Numbered from the stretch's first letter, positions 1-4,976 are shown. The stretch is 8,359 nt of DNA from CAZTDU01 sp050248795 (GCA_050248795.1 JBFWRS010000084.1:1-8359); one strand, 5' to 3'. Translations and numbers: made by a program. The notes: generated by a model from the letters alone, not told the origin.

Positions 1-69
1 ATGGGCCTGGACCTCACCGCGTTCCGGATGCTCGAGGTTAAAAGCGGCGACTGGATGCTGCTTGAGTAA
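1..69 (+). CDS. 3' end of an unidentified gene (duplicate copy of the gene upstream of livH)
   Basis: The last 22 codons of a gene run from the window edge to a TAA stop at 67-69, ending in the residues EVKSGDWMLLE. The first codon in view is ATG, but it sits at the contig edge and is probably internal. The sequence is identical to the minus-strand copy at 8291-8359. The fragment is too short to identify. A periplasmic substrate-binding protein (LivK type) is one possibility, judged only from its position directly upstream of livH. Confidence 0.5.
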   Translation: MGLDLTAFRMLEVKSGDWMLLE

Positions 70-127
70 TTGGCGTAGAAGGCGGTCGGCGATATGAGCG
101 CGCAGCTCGCTCAGTACCTGCTCGGCG
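1..127. repeat. Left copy of a 127-bp perfect terminal inverted repeat
   Basis: These 127 bases are the exact reverse complement of the last 127 bases of the window. Identity stops sharply: base 128 is A, whereas the partner path, read outwards, continues with G. The repeat holds coding sequence (the 3' end of one gene and the 5' end of livH), not transposon-end sequence. The right copy continues naturally into full-length livH, while the left copy runs into unrelated peptidase sequence, so the right copy is the native context. The length matches a k-mer of 127, which points to an assembly-graph overlap or a chimeric inverted join. Confidence 0.97.
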
Positions 128-201
128 ATATAGTCGCCCTACAAGCCTCTGGATGCAGTGCTCGCCCGGGTGGACGAGATATCGCAGGGCGAGGTAGCTG
201 A
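94..201 (+). pseudogene. Truncated livH start fused to foreign sequence
   Basis: The first 11 codons (MSAQLAQYLLG) are identical to the start of livH at the other end of the window. At base 128 the reading frame enters unrelated sequence and stops after 35 residues (TGA at 199-201). It has none of the hydrophobic segments of a permease. It is the by-product of the inverted join at 127/128 and is not expected to be functional. Confidence 0.6.
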
Positions 202-358
202 AGTATGTGAGCGCTTTTACGGAGTCGATGCGCAAACCATTGTTCGTCTCGGTCCAAGCTGGGCGACAAGACGGAAGACGGAAGACGAAAGGTGCTCGCA
301 GTTTCTTGTCGCTTCCGTCTTCCGTCCCGCATCTCATCACAAACCAACTTTCCCTTAG
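134..358 (+). CDS. C-terminal fragment of an M16 (insulinase-like) peptidase
   Basis: Reading from 134, the frame gives PLDAVLARVDEISQGEVAEV followed by CERFYGVDAQTIVRLGP. This is the typical C-terminal ending of M16-family zinc peptidases, where a 'V-D-x-I/V-T-x-x-D/E-V' helix precedes a last strand ending in L-G-P. The catalytic HxxEH domain is absent; everything upstream is lost at the 127/128 junction, and an in-frame TAG lies at 131-133. The recognisable part ends near 256. The frame then reads through the GACGGAAG hairpin repeat and stops at TAG 356-358, so the natural C-terminus may have been extended by the repeat. The stop overlaps the AGG that probably serves as the ribosome-binding site of ald. 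Assignment rests on motif style over about 40 residues. Confidence 0.5.
   Translation, partial: SPYKPLDAVLARVDEISQGEVAEVCERFYGVDAQTIVRLGPSWATRRKTEDERCSQFLVASVFRPASHHKPTFP
270..284 (+). repeat. GACGGAAGACGGAAG repeat, copy 1 (left arm of stem-loop)
   Basis: The 15-mer GACGGAAGACGGAAG is itself a tandem of GACGGAA units. It is exactly inverted at 312-326, giving a possible 15-bp stem with a 27-nt loop, and recurs in direct orientation at 1488-1502 just after ald. No T-tract follows the stem, so it is not a classic intrinsic terminator. It is probably a dispersed intergenic repeat. Confidence 0.9.
312..326 (-). repeat. GACGGAAGACGGAAG repeat, copy 2 (inverted)
   Basis: Exact reverse complement of 270-284. 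The neighbouring 8-mer GCGACAAG (263-270) is also inverted, at 305-312. The two inverted pairs come in the order A-B-A'-B', so they cannot both form one simple hairpin. Copy 2 lies 41 bases upstream of the ald start codon. Confidence 0.9.
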
Positions 359-366
359 GCAGCCCT

Positions 367-1482
367 ATGAAGATCGGCATCCCCAAGGAAATCAAGACGA
401 ACGAGAATCGCATCTCGCTCGTCCCGGCCGGCGCGGAGGCCTTCGTGGCCGCTGGCCATCAGGTATTCGTGGAGCAGGGGGCCGGGCTCGGCTCTGGCTT
501 CGACGATGCACAATACGTCGCGGTGGGCGCGAAGATGCTGCCGACGGCCGACGAGGTGTGGGCGACGGCCGACATGATCATCAAGGTCAAGGAGCCGATC
601 AAGGTCGAGTGGCCGCGGATGCGGAAGGGCCAGACAATCTTCACGTATTTCCACTTCGCGGCGGACGAAGAGCTGACGAAGGCGCACATCGAGTCCGGCG
701 CGACCTGCATCGCGTACGAGACGGTGGAGCTCTCCACCCGCGAGCTGCCGCTGCTGACGCCGATGTCTGAAGTGGCGGGCCGGATGGCGGTGCAGGAAGG
801 CGCGAAGTACCTCGAGAAGCTCTACGGCGGCCGCGGCGTGCTCCTGGGCGGCGTCCCCGGCGTGGCGCCGGGCAAGGTCGTGATCCTCGGCGGTGGCGTC
901 GTGGGCGTGAACGCGGCGAAGATGGCGGCCGGTCTCGGTGCCAAGGTCATCATCCTCGACACCTCGCTGCCGCGCCTGCGCTACCTGAGCGACGTGATGC
1001 CGGCGAACGTGCAGCTGATCTACTCCAACCGCGCCAACATCCTCGAGGCGATTGCCACGGCGGACCTGGTGGTGGGTGGCGTGCTGCTGCCGGGTGCCAA
1101 GGCCCCGAAACTGATCCGTCGCGGGGACCTCAAGCTGATGCGTCCGGGCGCCGTGATCGTGGACGTGGCGATCGACCAGGGCGGCTGCGTGGAGACCATC
1201 AAGGCCACGACGCACGAGAACCCGGTGTACACCGTGGACGGCATCATCCACTACGGCGTCGCCAATATGCCGGGTGGGGTGCCGCGCACGTCGACGCTGG
1301 CGCTGACCAACGCGACGCTCCCGTACGCGCTCAAGCTGGCCAACACGGGCTGGAAGCAGGCGCTGGCCGAGGATCCCGCCCTCCTGAAGGGGCTGAACGT
1401 GGTCGACGGCAAGGTCACGTACCAGGGTGTGGCGGAGGCGTTTGGGATGGAGTATCACGACGCGGGGAAGTTCGTTAAGTAA
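367..1482 (+). CDS. ald: Alanine dehydrogenase
   Basis: The enzyme catalyses reversible NAD-dependent oxidative deamination of L-alanine to pyruvate, NADH and ammonium in the cytoplasm. The 371 residues match the usual family length, and the start MKIGIPKE is canonical. The substrate and catalytic residues fall at the numbers known from characterised Ald: Arg15, Lys75 (in KVKEP), His96 (in YFHFAAD) and Asp270 (in VDVAID). The NAD-binding Rossmann motif GGGVVG is at 175-180 with an acidic Asp198 at the end of the second strand. The PMSEVAGRMA segment (132-141) and the GVANMPGGVPRTST segment near 297-310 are also typical. ATG 367 is chosen over upstream in-frame starts because those lie in repeat sequence and the family N-terminus begins here; AGG at 357-359 is a plausible Shine-Dalgarno. 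The gene looks intact. It is flanked by the 15-mer repeat on both sides, which sets it apart from the genes to its right. Confidence 0.97.
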   Translation: MKIGIPKEIKTNENRISLVPAGAEAFVAAGHQVFVEQGAGLGSGFDDAQYVAVGAKMLPTADEVWATADMIIKVKEPIKVEWPRMRKGQTIFTYFHFAADEELTKAHIESGATCIAYETVELSTRELPLLTPMSEVAGRMAVQEGAKYLEKLYGGRGVLLGGVPGVAPGKVVILGGGVVGVNAAKMAAGLGAKVIILDTSLPRLRYLSDVMPANVQLIYSNRANILEAIATADLVVGGVLLPGAKAPKLIRRGDLKLMRPGAVIVDVAIDQGGCVETIKATTHENPVYTVDGIIHYGVANMPGGVPRTSTLALTNATLPYALKLANTGWKQALAEDPALLKGLNVVDGKVTYQGVAEAFGMEYHDAGKFVK

Positions 1483-1487
1483 CCGCG

Positions 1488-1502
1488 GACGGAAGACGGA
1501 AG
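1488..1502 (+). repeat. GACGGAAGACGGAAG repeat, copy 3
   Basis: Exact copy of the 15-mer at 270-284, in the same orientation, starting 6 bases after the ald stop codon. Together with copies 1 and 2 it brackets ald. No further copy was seen in the rest of the window. Confidence 0.9.
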
Positions 1503-1510
1503 AGCTCTAA

Positions 1511-1665
1511 GCGCCACACGCAAGCGTGGGCCGCGCCAAGGACGACCTCGCGCTGGATGGCTGGTACATCTCGGGCGACGTGTTCCGCCGCGACGCGGGC
1601 GGCGCGTCACTTTCATGAAGGAACTGCCCCTCGCGGGCACCAACAAGGGCGATCGCAAGGTGCGG
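1511..1665 (+). pseudogene. Decayed acyl-CoA ligase (AMP-binding enzyme) remnant
   Basis: Two pieces of an ANL-superfamily acyl/aryl-CoA synthetase can be read. The first (1541-1597) gives LALDGWYISGDVFRRDAG, which contains the conserved W-x-x-[ST]-G-D motif that begins the hinge before the C-terminal domain. The second (1612-1659, one base shifted in frame) gives FMKELPLAGTNKGDRKV, which resembles the extreme C-terminal motif L-P-x-T-x-[TS]-[GN]-K carrying the catalytic lysine. In intact family members these lie about 100 residues apart; here only about 20 residues separate them. So roughly 80 residues are deleted and the frame is shifted. All of the N-terminal adenylation domain is missing. 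It is debris between ald and the lrp-like gene, not a functional enzyme. The assignment is by motif memory and needs a profile search. Confidence 0.5.
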
Positions 1666-1698
1666 GGCGGCTCGCGCGGGGGCAGACCGCGCAGCCGG

Positions 1699-1723
1699 TT
1701 CAGGCGTAACGATTCAGGCGTAA
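1699..1723. repeat. Short tandem duplication TTCAGGCGTAA at the end of the lrp-like gene
   Basis: The 11-mer TTCAGGCGTAA occurs at 1699-1709 and again at 1713-1723, with a period of 14 bases. The right copy contains the TGA stop and last codons of the minus-strand regulator gene, so the left copy is a duplicate of the gene end lying just past the stop. Confidence 0.7.
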
Positions 1724-2172
1724 TCCAGCGGCAGCGCGGTGGTGTACTTCATCTGCTCCATTGCGAACGAGGAACTGACGTCCATCAGGTCGGCGACGCG
1801 TATCAGCTTCTTGTAGACCGCGTCATAGCTGGCGATGTCCGGCACCACCACGCGCAAGAGGTAATCCACCTCGCCACTCATGCGGTAGATCTCGACCACC
1901 TCGGGGATCTCCTTCACGCCGGCAGCGAAGCGCTCCAGCCAGGCCTGGCTGTGCTGGCTGGTGCGCACCGAGACGAATACCGTGACGCCGACGTTCAGCG
2001 CCTTCGGGTCGCACAAGGCCACGTTCCTGCGGATCACACCGGCGGCGCGCAGCTTCTGGATGCGCCGCCAGCACGGCGTGTGCGACAGGTGCACCTTCGC
2101 GGCGGTCGCCGCCAGCGGCGTGTCGGCGTCATGCTGCAGCATGGTGAGGATTTTCCGATCTATCGCATCCAC
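1714..2172 (-). CDS. Lrp/AsnC-family transcriptional regulator
   Basis: This is a cytoplasmic DNA-binding regulator of the feast/famine (Lrp/AsnC) family, which usually senses an amino acid. From GTG at 2172 it has 152 residues, the normal family length, starting with the canonical (M)DAIDRKILTMLQ. A winged helix-turn-helix spans about residues 18-48, with the recognition segment HLSHTPCWRRIQKLRAAGVI. A C-terminal RAM ligand-binding and oligomerisation domain follows, with the typical EVVEIYRMSGEVDYLLRV stretch near 91-108. A longer frame opens at GTG 2211, but the added residues are encoded by AT-rich promoter-like DNA, so the shorter start is preferred; neither start has a clear Shine-Dalgarno. 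The gene is divergent from the MDR oxidoreductase gene at 2345, the layout expected if it regulates itself and that neighbour. The exact subgroup and ligand are not visible. Confidence 0.93.
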   Translation of the reverse strand: MDAIDRKILTMLQHDADTPLAATAAKVHLSHTPCWRRIQKLRAAGVIRRNVALCDPKALNVGVTVFVSVRTSQHSQAWLERFAAGVKEIPEVVEIYRMSGEVDYLLRVVVPDIASYDAVYKKLIRVADLMDVSSSFAMEQMKYTTALPLDYA

Positions 2173-2215
2173 GCAATATTTTACTACGTTATAGAAGATA
2201 TATAGGATCACATAC
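2173..2215 (-). promoter_or_regulatory. AT-rich promoter region of the lrp-like gene
   Basis: This short stretch is strikingly AT-rich inside otherwise GC-rich DNA. Read on the minus strand it contains TAAAAT (plus-strand 2178-2183) ending 5 bases before the GTG start and TATAAC (2188-2193) about 10 bases further upstream; both resemble sigma-70 -10 boxes. I see no good -35 match. If TAAAAT is used, transcription would begin at or next to the GTG, giving a leaderless mRNA, which would fit the lack of a ribosome-binding site. The AT-rich tracts could equally be Lrp-type binding sequence. Confidence 0.4.
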
Positions 2216-2233
2216 TATGCGCACCTTGCCCAG

Positions 2234-2248
2234 CAGCAGCGATCGCAA
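2234..2248. promoter_or_regulatory. Dyad CGCAAA-CGA-TTTGCG, candidate operator
   Basis: A perfect 6-bp inverted repeat with a 3-bp centre lies in the intergenic region between the divergent regulator and the oxidoreductase gene. Its 15-bp size and position fit an Lrp/AsnC-type operator controlling one or both genes. This is inference from position and symmetry; no consensus for this regulator is known to me. Confidence 0.35.
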
Positions 2249-2282
2249 ACGATTTGCGCGCCGGGGTTGCTAGACTGAACCC

Positions 2283-2348
2283 ATGGCAATCGCCAACATC
2301 GCCAACAGCAAGAACATCCGCATGCAGCCCCAGCGAGCGCGAGAATGA
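2283..2348 (+). CDS. Possible 21-residue upstream ORF overlapping the oxidoreductase start
   Basis: ATG at 2283 opens a 21-codon frame (MAIANIANSKNIRMQPQRAR plus E). Its stop TGA overlaps the ATG of the next gene as ATGA at 2345-2348. That overlap is the classic arrangement for translational coupling, and the downstream gene has only a weak purine stretch (GAGCGCGAGA) as a ribosome-binding site. The peptide resembles nothing I recognise, and no clear Shine-Dalgarno precedes it. It could be a chance ORF or a short leader. Confidence 0.25.
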   Translation: MAIANIANSKNIRMQPQRARE

Positions 2349-3349
2349 GAGCGATGATCTTCGAGGAGCACGGCCCGGTGGCCAACCTGCACCTGGCCGA
2401 CCTGCCCGACCCGGTTCCGGCCAAGGGAGAGGTGATGATCCGCGTGCGAGCCATCGCGCTCAACGGCTTCGACCCCATGATCCTTGCACGGATTCCGGGC
2501 ATCAAGACGCCGCTGCCGATGATCCCCGGCGGCGATGTCGCGGGGGAGATCGTCGGTTTCGGGCCCGGCGGCGACGCCACCGGCCTGGCGAAGGGCATGC
2601 GCGTGATGGTCAATCCCTTGCTTCCCGGCGGCGTGCTGGGCGAAACCGTGCGTGGCGGCGCCTGCGATTACCTGTGCCTGCCGATGACAAACGTCATCAG
2701 GCTGCCCGACGCGGTCAGCTTTGACGATGCCGCCGCCTTGCCCATCGCATATGGCACGGCGCACCGCATGATGATCACGCGCGGCCAGGTGAAGAAGGGA
2801 GACAAGGTACTCGTGCTCGGCGCCACCGGCGGGGTCGGTGTCTGTTGCGTCCAGCTGGCAAGGCTCCAGGGGGCGGAGGTTGCCGCGTGCACCAGCTCCG
2901 CAGCGAAGGCGGGCATGCTCAAGTCGATCGGCGCGGACCATGTTATCAATGTCAGCGAGACCGACTATTTCGAGGCGGTCAAAGGCCTGTGGGGCAAGCC
3001 CAAGGTCTGGGGCGAAAGCGGCGGCGCCGACCTGGTGGTGAATTTCGTCGGTGGCGATGACTGGGCCAAGTCCTTGCGATGCGTCAAGCGCGACGGCAAG
3101 CTGCTCACGTGCGGCGCCACCAACGGCTTCAATCCGCCGACGGACATCCGCTACATCTGGTCGTTCGAGCTCAATGTGATGGGCTCCAACGCCTGGACGA
3201 ACGAGGACCTCATCAGCCTGCTCGAGCTCGTGGCGACGGGCAGGATGTCGCCGGTCAAGTCGTCGGTGCGCCCCGTCGAGGAACTGGCGGTCTCCTTCCA
3301 GGAGATGATCGACCGCAAGGTCTTCGGCAAGGCGATCCTCACCCTGTAA
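2345..3349 (+). CDS. Zinc-less MDR-superfamily oxidoreductase (quinone oxidoreductase-like)
   Basis: This is a 334-residue NAD(P)H-dependent oxidoreductase of the medium-chain dehydrogenase/reductase superfamily, probably cytosolic. A GroES-like N-terminal domain (about 1-125) is followed by a Rossmann domain with the nucleotide-binding motif LVLGATGGVGVCCVQLA (about 156-172); GATGGVG lies at 159-165. The catalytic-zinc positions of alcohol dehydrogenases are replaced: LNGFD (39-43) stands where C-G-x-D is expected, and PGGD (61-64) where GHE is expected. The four structural-zinc cysteines are also absent. This fits the quinone oxidoreductase / enoyl reductase type rather than an alcohol dehydrogenase, despite the 'zinc-binding dehydrogenase' label often given to the family. 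The GATNGFNPPTDIRYIWSFEL segment near 257-276 resembles a C-terminal feature of this subgroup. The substrate is unknown. The gene is complete and divergent from the Lrp-type regulator, which may control it. Confidence 0.85.
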   Translation: MRAMIFEEHGPVANLHLADLPDPVPAKGEVMIRVRAIALNGFDPMILARIPGIKTPLPMIPGGDVAGEIVGFGPGGDATGLAKGMRVMVNPLLPGGVLGETVRGGACDYLCLPMTNVIRLPDAVSFDDAAALPIAYGTAHRMMITRGQVKKGDKVLVLGATGGVGVCCVQLARLQGAEVAACTSSAAKAGMLKSIGADHVINVSETDYFEAVKGLWGKPKVWGESGGADLVVNFVGGDDWAKSLRCVKRDGKLLTCGATNGFNPPTDIRYIWSFELNVMGSNAWTNEDLISLLELVATGRMSPVKSSVRPVEELAVSFQEMIDRKVFGKAILTL

Positions 3350-3390
3350 CGGGCGGGCACGCCCTCTCGGAACGGAGAATCTCGACAAGC

Positions 3391-3728
3391 GTGCACAACG
3401 GAAAGGCGACAAATCTCGGGGATCTCATCGACGCGTCCGCCGACCTGTCGAAGACGGCGTTCATCGAGATCGGCCAGGGAAGCCGAACCAGAACGCCTAC
3501 ATCGAATCCTTCAACGGGCGATTCCGGGACGAATGCCTGAATGAGCACTGGTTCACGAGCCTGGCGCACGCCCGCGCGGTGATTGCGGAATGGCGGCGCG
3601 ACTACAACGAGGAACGGCCAAAGAAGGACTTGGGCGGGTTGCCGCCAGCGCTCTATGCCGCGCGCTTGGCTTCGCGCGCGAACCCAAGCGCGCAGCAATC
3701 CGGTACAGTTTGCAGCGATGGACGCTAG
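3391..3728 (+). pseudogene. IS3-family transposase (OrfB) C-terminal remnant, frameshifted
   Basis: From 3477 the frame gives GKPNQNAYIESFNGRFRDEC, then LNEHWFTSLAHARAVIAEW and YNEERPKKDLGGLPPALYA, ending at TAG 3726-3728. This is the C-terminal third of an IS3-type DDE integrase-core transposase, including the region of the catalytic glutamate in IESFNG. Just upstream, in another frame (3391-3476), VHNGKATNLGD and KTAFIE look like decayed versions of the D-N-G block and the strand before the glutamate; one base is missing near 3476-3482. If so, the second catalytic Asp has become His and the spacing to Glu is close to the usual 35 residues. The N-terminal two-thirds, OrfA and both terminal repeats are missing. 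The element is dead. Confidence 0.75.
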
Positions 3729-3729
3729 A

Positions 3730-3870
3730 TCAGACTGCTACTGAAATAGGGATCACGTCGCATGCGAGAAAGGCCTCGAACTCGTCTCTGACGAACCCGG
3801 GCAGGCTCGTGCCGGTCCTCGCTTCGGTCTGCGCGAGGAACGTCTCCTCCGGGCGCCGCCGCTCGTACCG
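3730..3870 (-). pseudogene. IS91-family transposase N-terminal remnant
   Basis: On the minus strand (3760-3870) the frame reads RYERRRPEETFLAQTEARTG and then TSLPGFVRDEFEAFLAC. IS91-family transposases begin with a similar pattern: R-P-E-x-T-x-L-Y, then a helix, then F-x-A-R-x-E-x-x-x-G-x-x-L-P-x-F-V-x-x-E-F-x-x-F-L-x-C-G, leading into a zinc-binding region. About a dozen residues between PEET and FLAQ appear deleted. The frame runs out (DVIPISVAV, stop at 3730) where the Cys/His region and the catalytic domain should begin. It abuts the IS3 remnant tail to tail. The longer frame to 3957 adds nothing recognisable. Confidence 0.55.
3744..3754. repeat. AAATAGGGATC direct repeat, left copy
   Basis: This 11-mer recurs in the same orientation at 4043-4053. 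The two copies enclose about 290 bases that include the IS91-like remnant. Possible explanations are a boundary of an inserted fragment or chance; no conserved IS end was recognised beside them. Confidence 0.5.
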
Positions 3871-4251
3871 GAGGGCGTGCGCCGACGCGGCGCGCAACAC
3901 GGCTTTGCGCTCCAGTCCCATCCGGAGGCAAACGCGCGAACCACGATCGCGCGGCACCGCGACTTTGCGAGTTCCGAAAAAAGCGAACCCAAGTCAACGA
4001 CCGGCACAGCAAGGGCGTTGAAGAGGAGATGTTCAGTCGCGTAAATAGGGATCGATGAACTCGATCGACCCAGCGAGCGTGCGTCAAGCCGAGAAAGCGC
4101 CCCCTACTCCCGCTCAATCATCAACGGCACCTGCAAACCGTTGTCGCGTCTAGAATTTTTGTCGGCGCGCCGTTGGGGTGCAAACACGGCTCAGGTCCAC
4201 GCGTTTGATTGCATGGATGCTTCCGAGGCCACATCCATCGCTGTCGCGCCA
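3871..4251. other. Region without a recognisable gene
   Basis: No open frame here shows a family motif I recognise. One minus-strand frame ends in RDNGLQVPLMIERE with a stop at 4104-4106, which looks like a genuine protein C-terminus but cannot be assigned and has no long open frame upstream. The region lies between transposase scraps and a gene of lower GC, and is best read as decayed mobile or exchanged DNA. Confidence 0.5.
4043..4053. repeat. AAATAGGGATC direct repeat, right copy
   Basis: Second exact copy of the 11-mer at 3744-3754, with different flanking bases on both sides. It may mark the far edge of the fragment carrying the IS91 remnant. Confidence 0.5.
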
Positions 4252-4683
4252 TTAACTCTCGCCACCGTGCGGCTTCACTGCCAATGATCGCGCCTTGTCG
4301 AGTTTCGCCTTAAGCCTCTGAGTGGTTTTCTCGATGCCGATGATGAACCGTCTATGCCTTCCTCGGCTGACTTCCTCGACTGCATCGCTAGCAGTGAAGT
4401 TAAGGGAAACGGCGGGACCATTGACCTCGGTGACTGTGACGGTGATTTCGACCCACATGCCGAAGAGCGTGGCGGCGAGATGATCGAGTTCAACCCAAGT
4501 GCCAACCGAATTCTTCCCTGGCTCAATGTGTTGAAGCAGCACATCCCGACATACCGTCTCAATGTCGTATAGCAAACTGGGGGTAGAGTAAACCGAAAGA
4601 TCGTCGTCAATGGAGATCGTGCGGTCCCGGTCGATATCAAAGCGTCGGGTCGCAGTAAGGCCGGCTTTAAGTGACTCGTTCAT
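4252..4683 (-). CDS. FlK-type (fluoroacetyl-CoA-specific thioesterase-like) hot-dog thioesterase
   Basis: This 143-residue single-domain protein belongs to the hot-dog-fold thioesterase family typified by FlK, which hydrolyses an acyl-CoA thioester. Residues Thr34, Glu42 and His68 match the FlK catalytic triad Thr42-Glu50-His76 with exactly the same spacings (8 and 26 residues). They sit in YSTPSLLYDIE and in the block EPGKNSVGTWVELDHLAAT (54-72), which is characteristic of the family. The later stretch VEEVSRGRHRRFII matches the family's G-x-H-x-R-x-x-I strand. ATG 4683 is preceded by GAGGA at suitable spacing. The natural substrate is not visible; most homologues are annotated only as thioesterases, and fluoroacetyl-CoA activity should not be assumed. 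Base composition is clearly lower in GC than the flanking liv and MDR genes, suggesting separate acquisition. It lies 292 bases downstream of livF on the same strand, too far to assume one operon. Confidence 0.88.
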   Translation of the reverse strand: MNESLKAGLTATRRFDIDRDRTISIDDDLSVYSTPSLLYDIETVCRDVLLQHIEPGKNSVGTWVELDHLAATLFGMWVEITVTVTEVNGPAVSLNFTASDAVEEVSRGRHRRFIIGIEKTTQRLKAKLDKARSLAVKPHGGES

Positions 4684-4950
4684 CGTCAGTCCTCAGATGT
4701 GTAATTGTACGACGACAGCAAGACATGCTTAAGTTCAGCGAAGGTCTTTTAGGGCGTCGACCTAGATCCGCACGTGGCGGTAGCATGTCCAGCGTCCGGA
4801 TTCTCGGAACCTCTCGGTCGGTTGCTCCAGCGGCTCGCTTCAGTCGTCCCTTCGGCGTTCTTCACCGGATGTCTCCCAGTTCTTTCCGCCTCGCTTACGT
4901 ACGTTCTTATCGAAATGCCCAGGCACGCGGCGCGCCTTGATCCAATCCAA
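4684..4950. other. Intergenic region between the thioesterase gene and livF, no gene recognised
   Basis: Open frames exist on both strands (for example minus 4749-4961) but none shows a family motif, a good ribosome-binding site or codon use like its neighbours. I see no tRNA, clear terminator hairpin or IS end. The part nearest 4684 contains the Shine-Dalgarno (GAGGA) and presumably the promoter of the thioesterase gene. Confidence 0.5.
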
Positions 4951-4954
4951 CTTG

Positions 4955-4976
4955 TCCCCACACTTTCCCCACACCT
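4955..4976. repeat. Two tandem copies of an 11-bp unit beside the livF stop
   Basis: TCCCCACACTT and TCCCCACACCT lie head to tail, 10 of 11 bases identical, ending at the livF stop codon (4976-4978). The period equals one helical turn, so it could be a protein-binding site, but two copies are few and function is unproven. Confidence 0.6.

Noticed and set aside
154..168. Degenerate ABC signature in LivG (LPYGALKR, residues 154-161 of the protein)
   Set aside because: LivG proteins normally lack the LSGGQ form here, so this is typical for the family rather than a lesion.
270..326. GACGGAAG stem-loop as a CRISPR repeat or riboswitch
   Set aside because: Only three copies of a 15-mer with no regular spacers, and no known riboswitch core is visible.
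355..1458. Long minus-strand frame opposite ald
   Set aside because: Arg/His-rich shadow composition typical of antisense frames in GC-rich genes; ald on the plus strand has all its catalytic residues.
1513..1531. Hairpin after ald as a rho-independent terminator
   Set aside because: The stem is short with a bulge and no T-tract follows; it also lies within the acyl-CoA ligase remnant.
2270..3412. 380-residue minus-strand frame opposite the MDR gene
   Set aside because: Shadow composition without motifs; the plus-strand MDR gene is clearly coding.
4104..4190. Minus-strand protein tail ending in NGLQVPLMIERE
   Set aside because: It looks like a genuine C-terminus, but no family was recognised and no longer open frame leads into it, so no gene is called.
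4749..4961. 70-residue minus-strand frame between livF and the thioesterase gene
   Set aside because: No motif, no ribosome-binding site and no recognisable homology; treated as intergenic.
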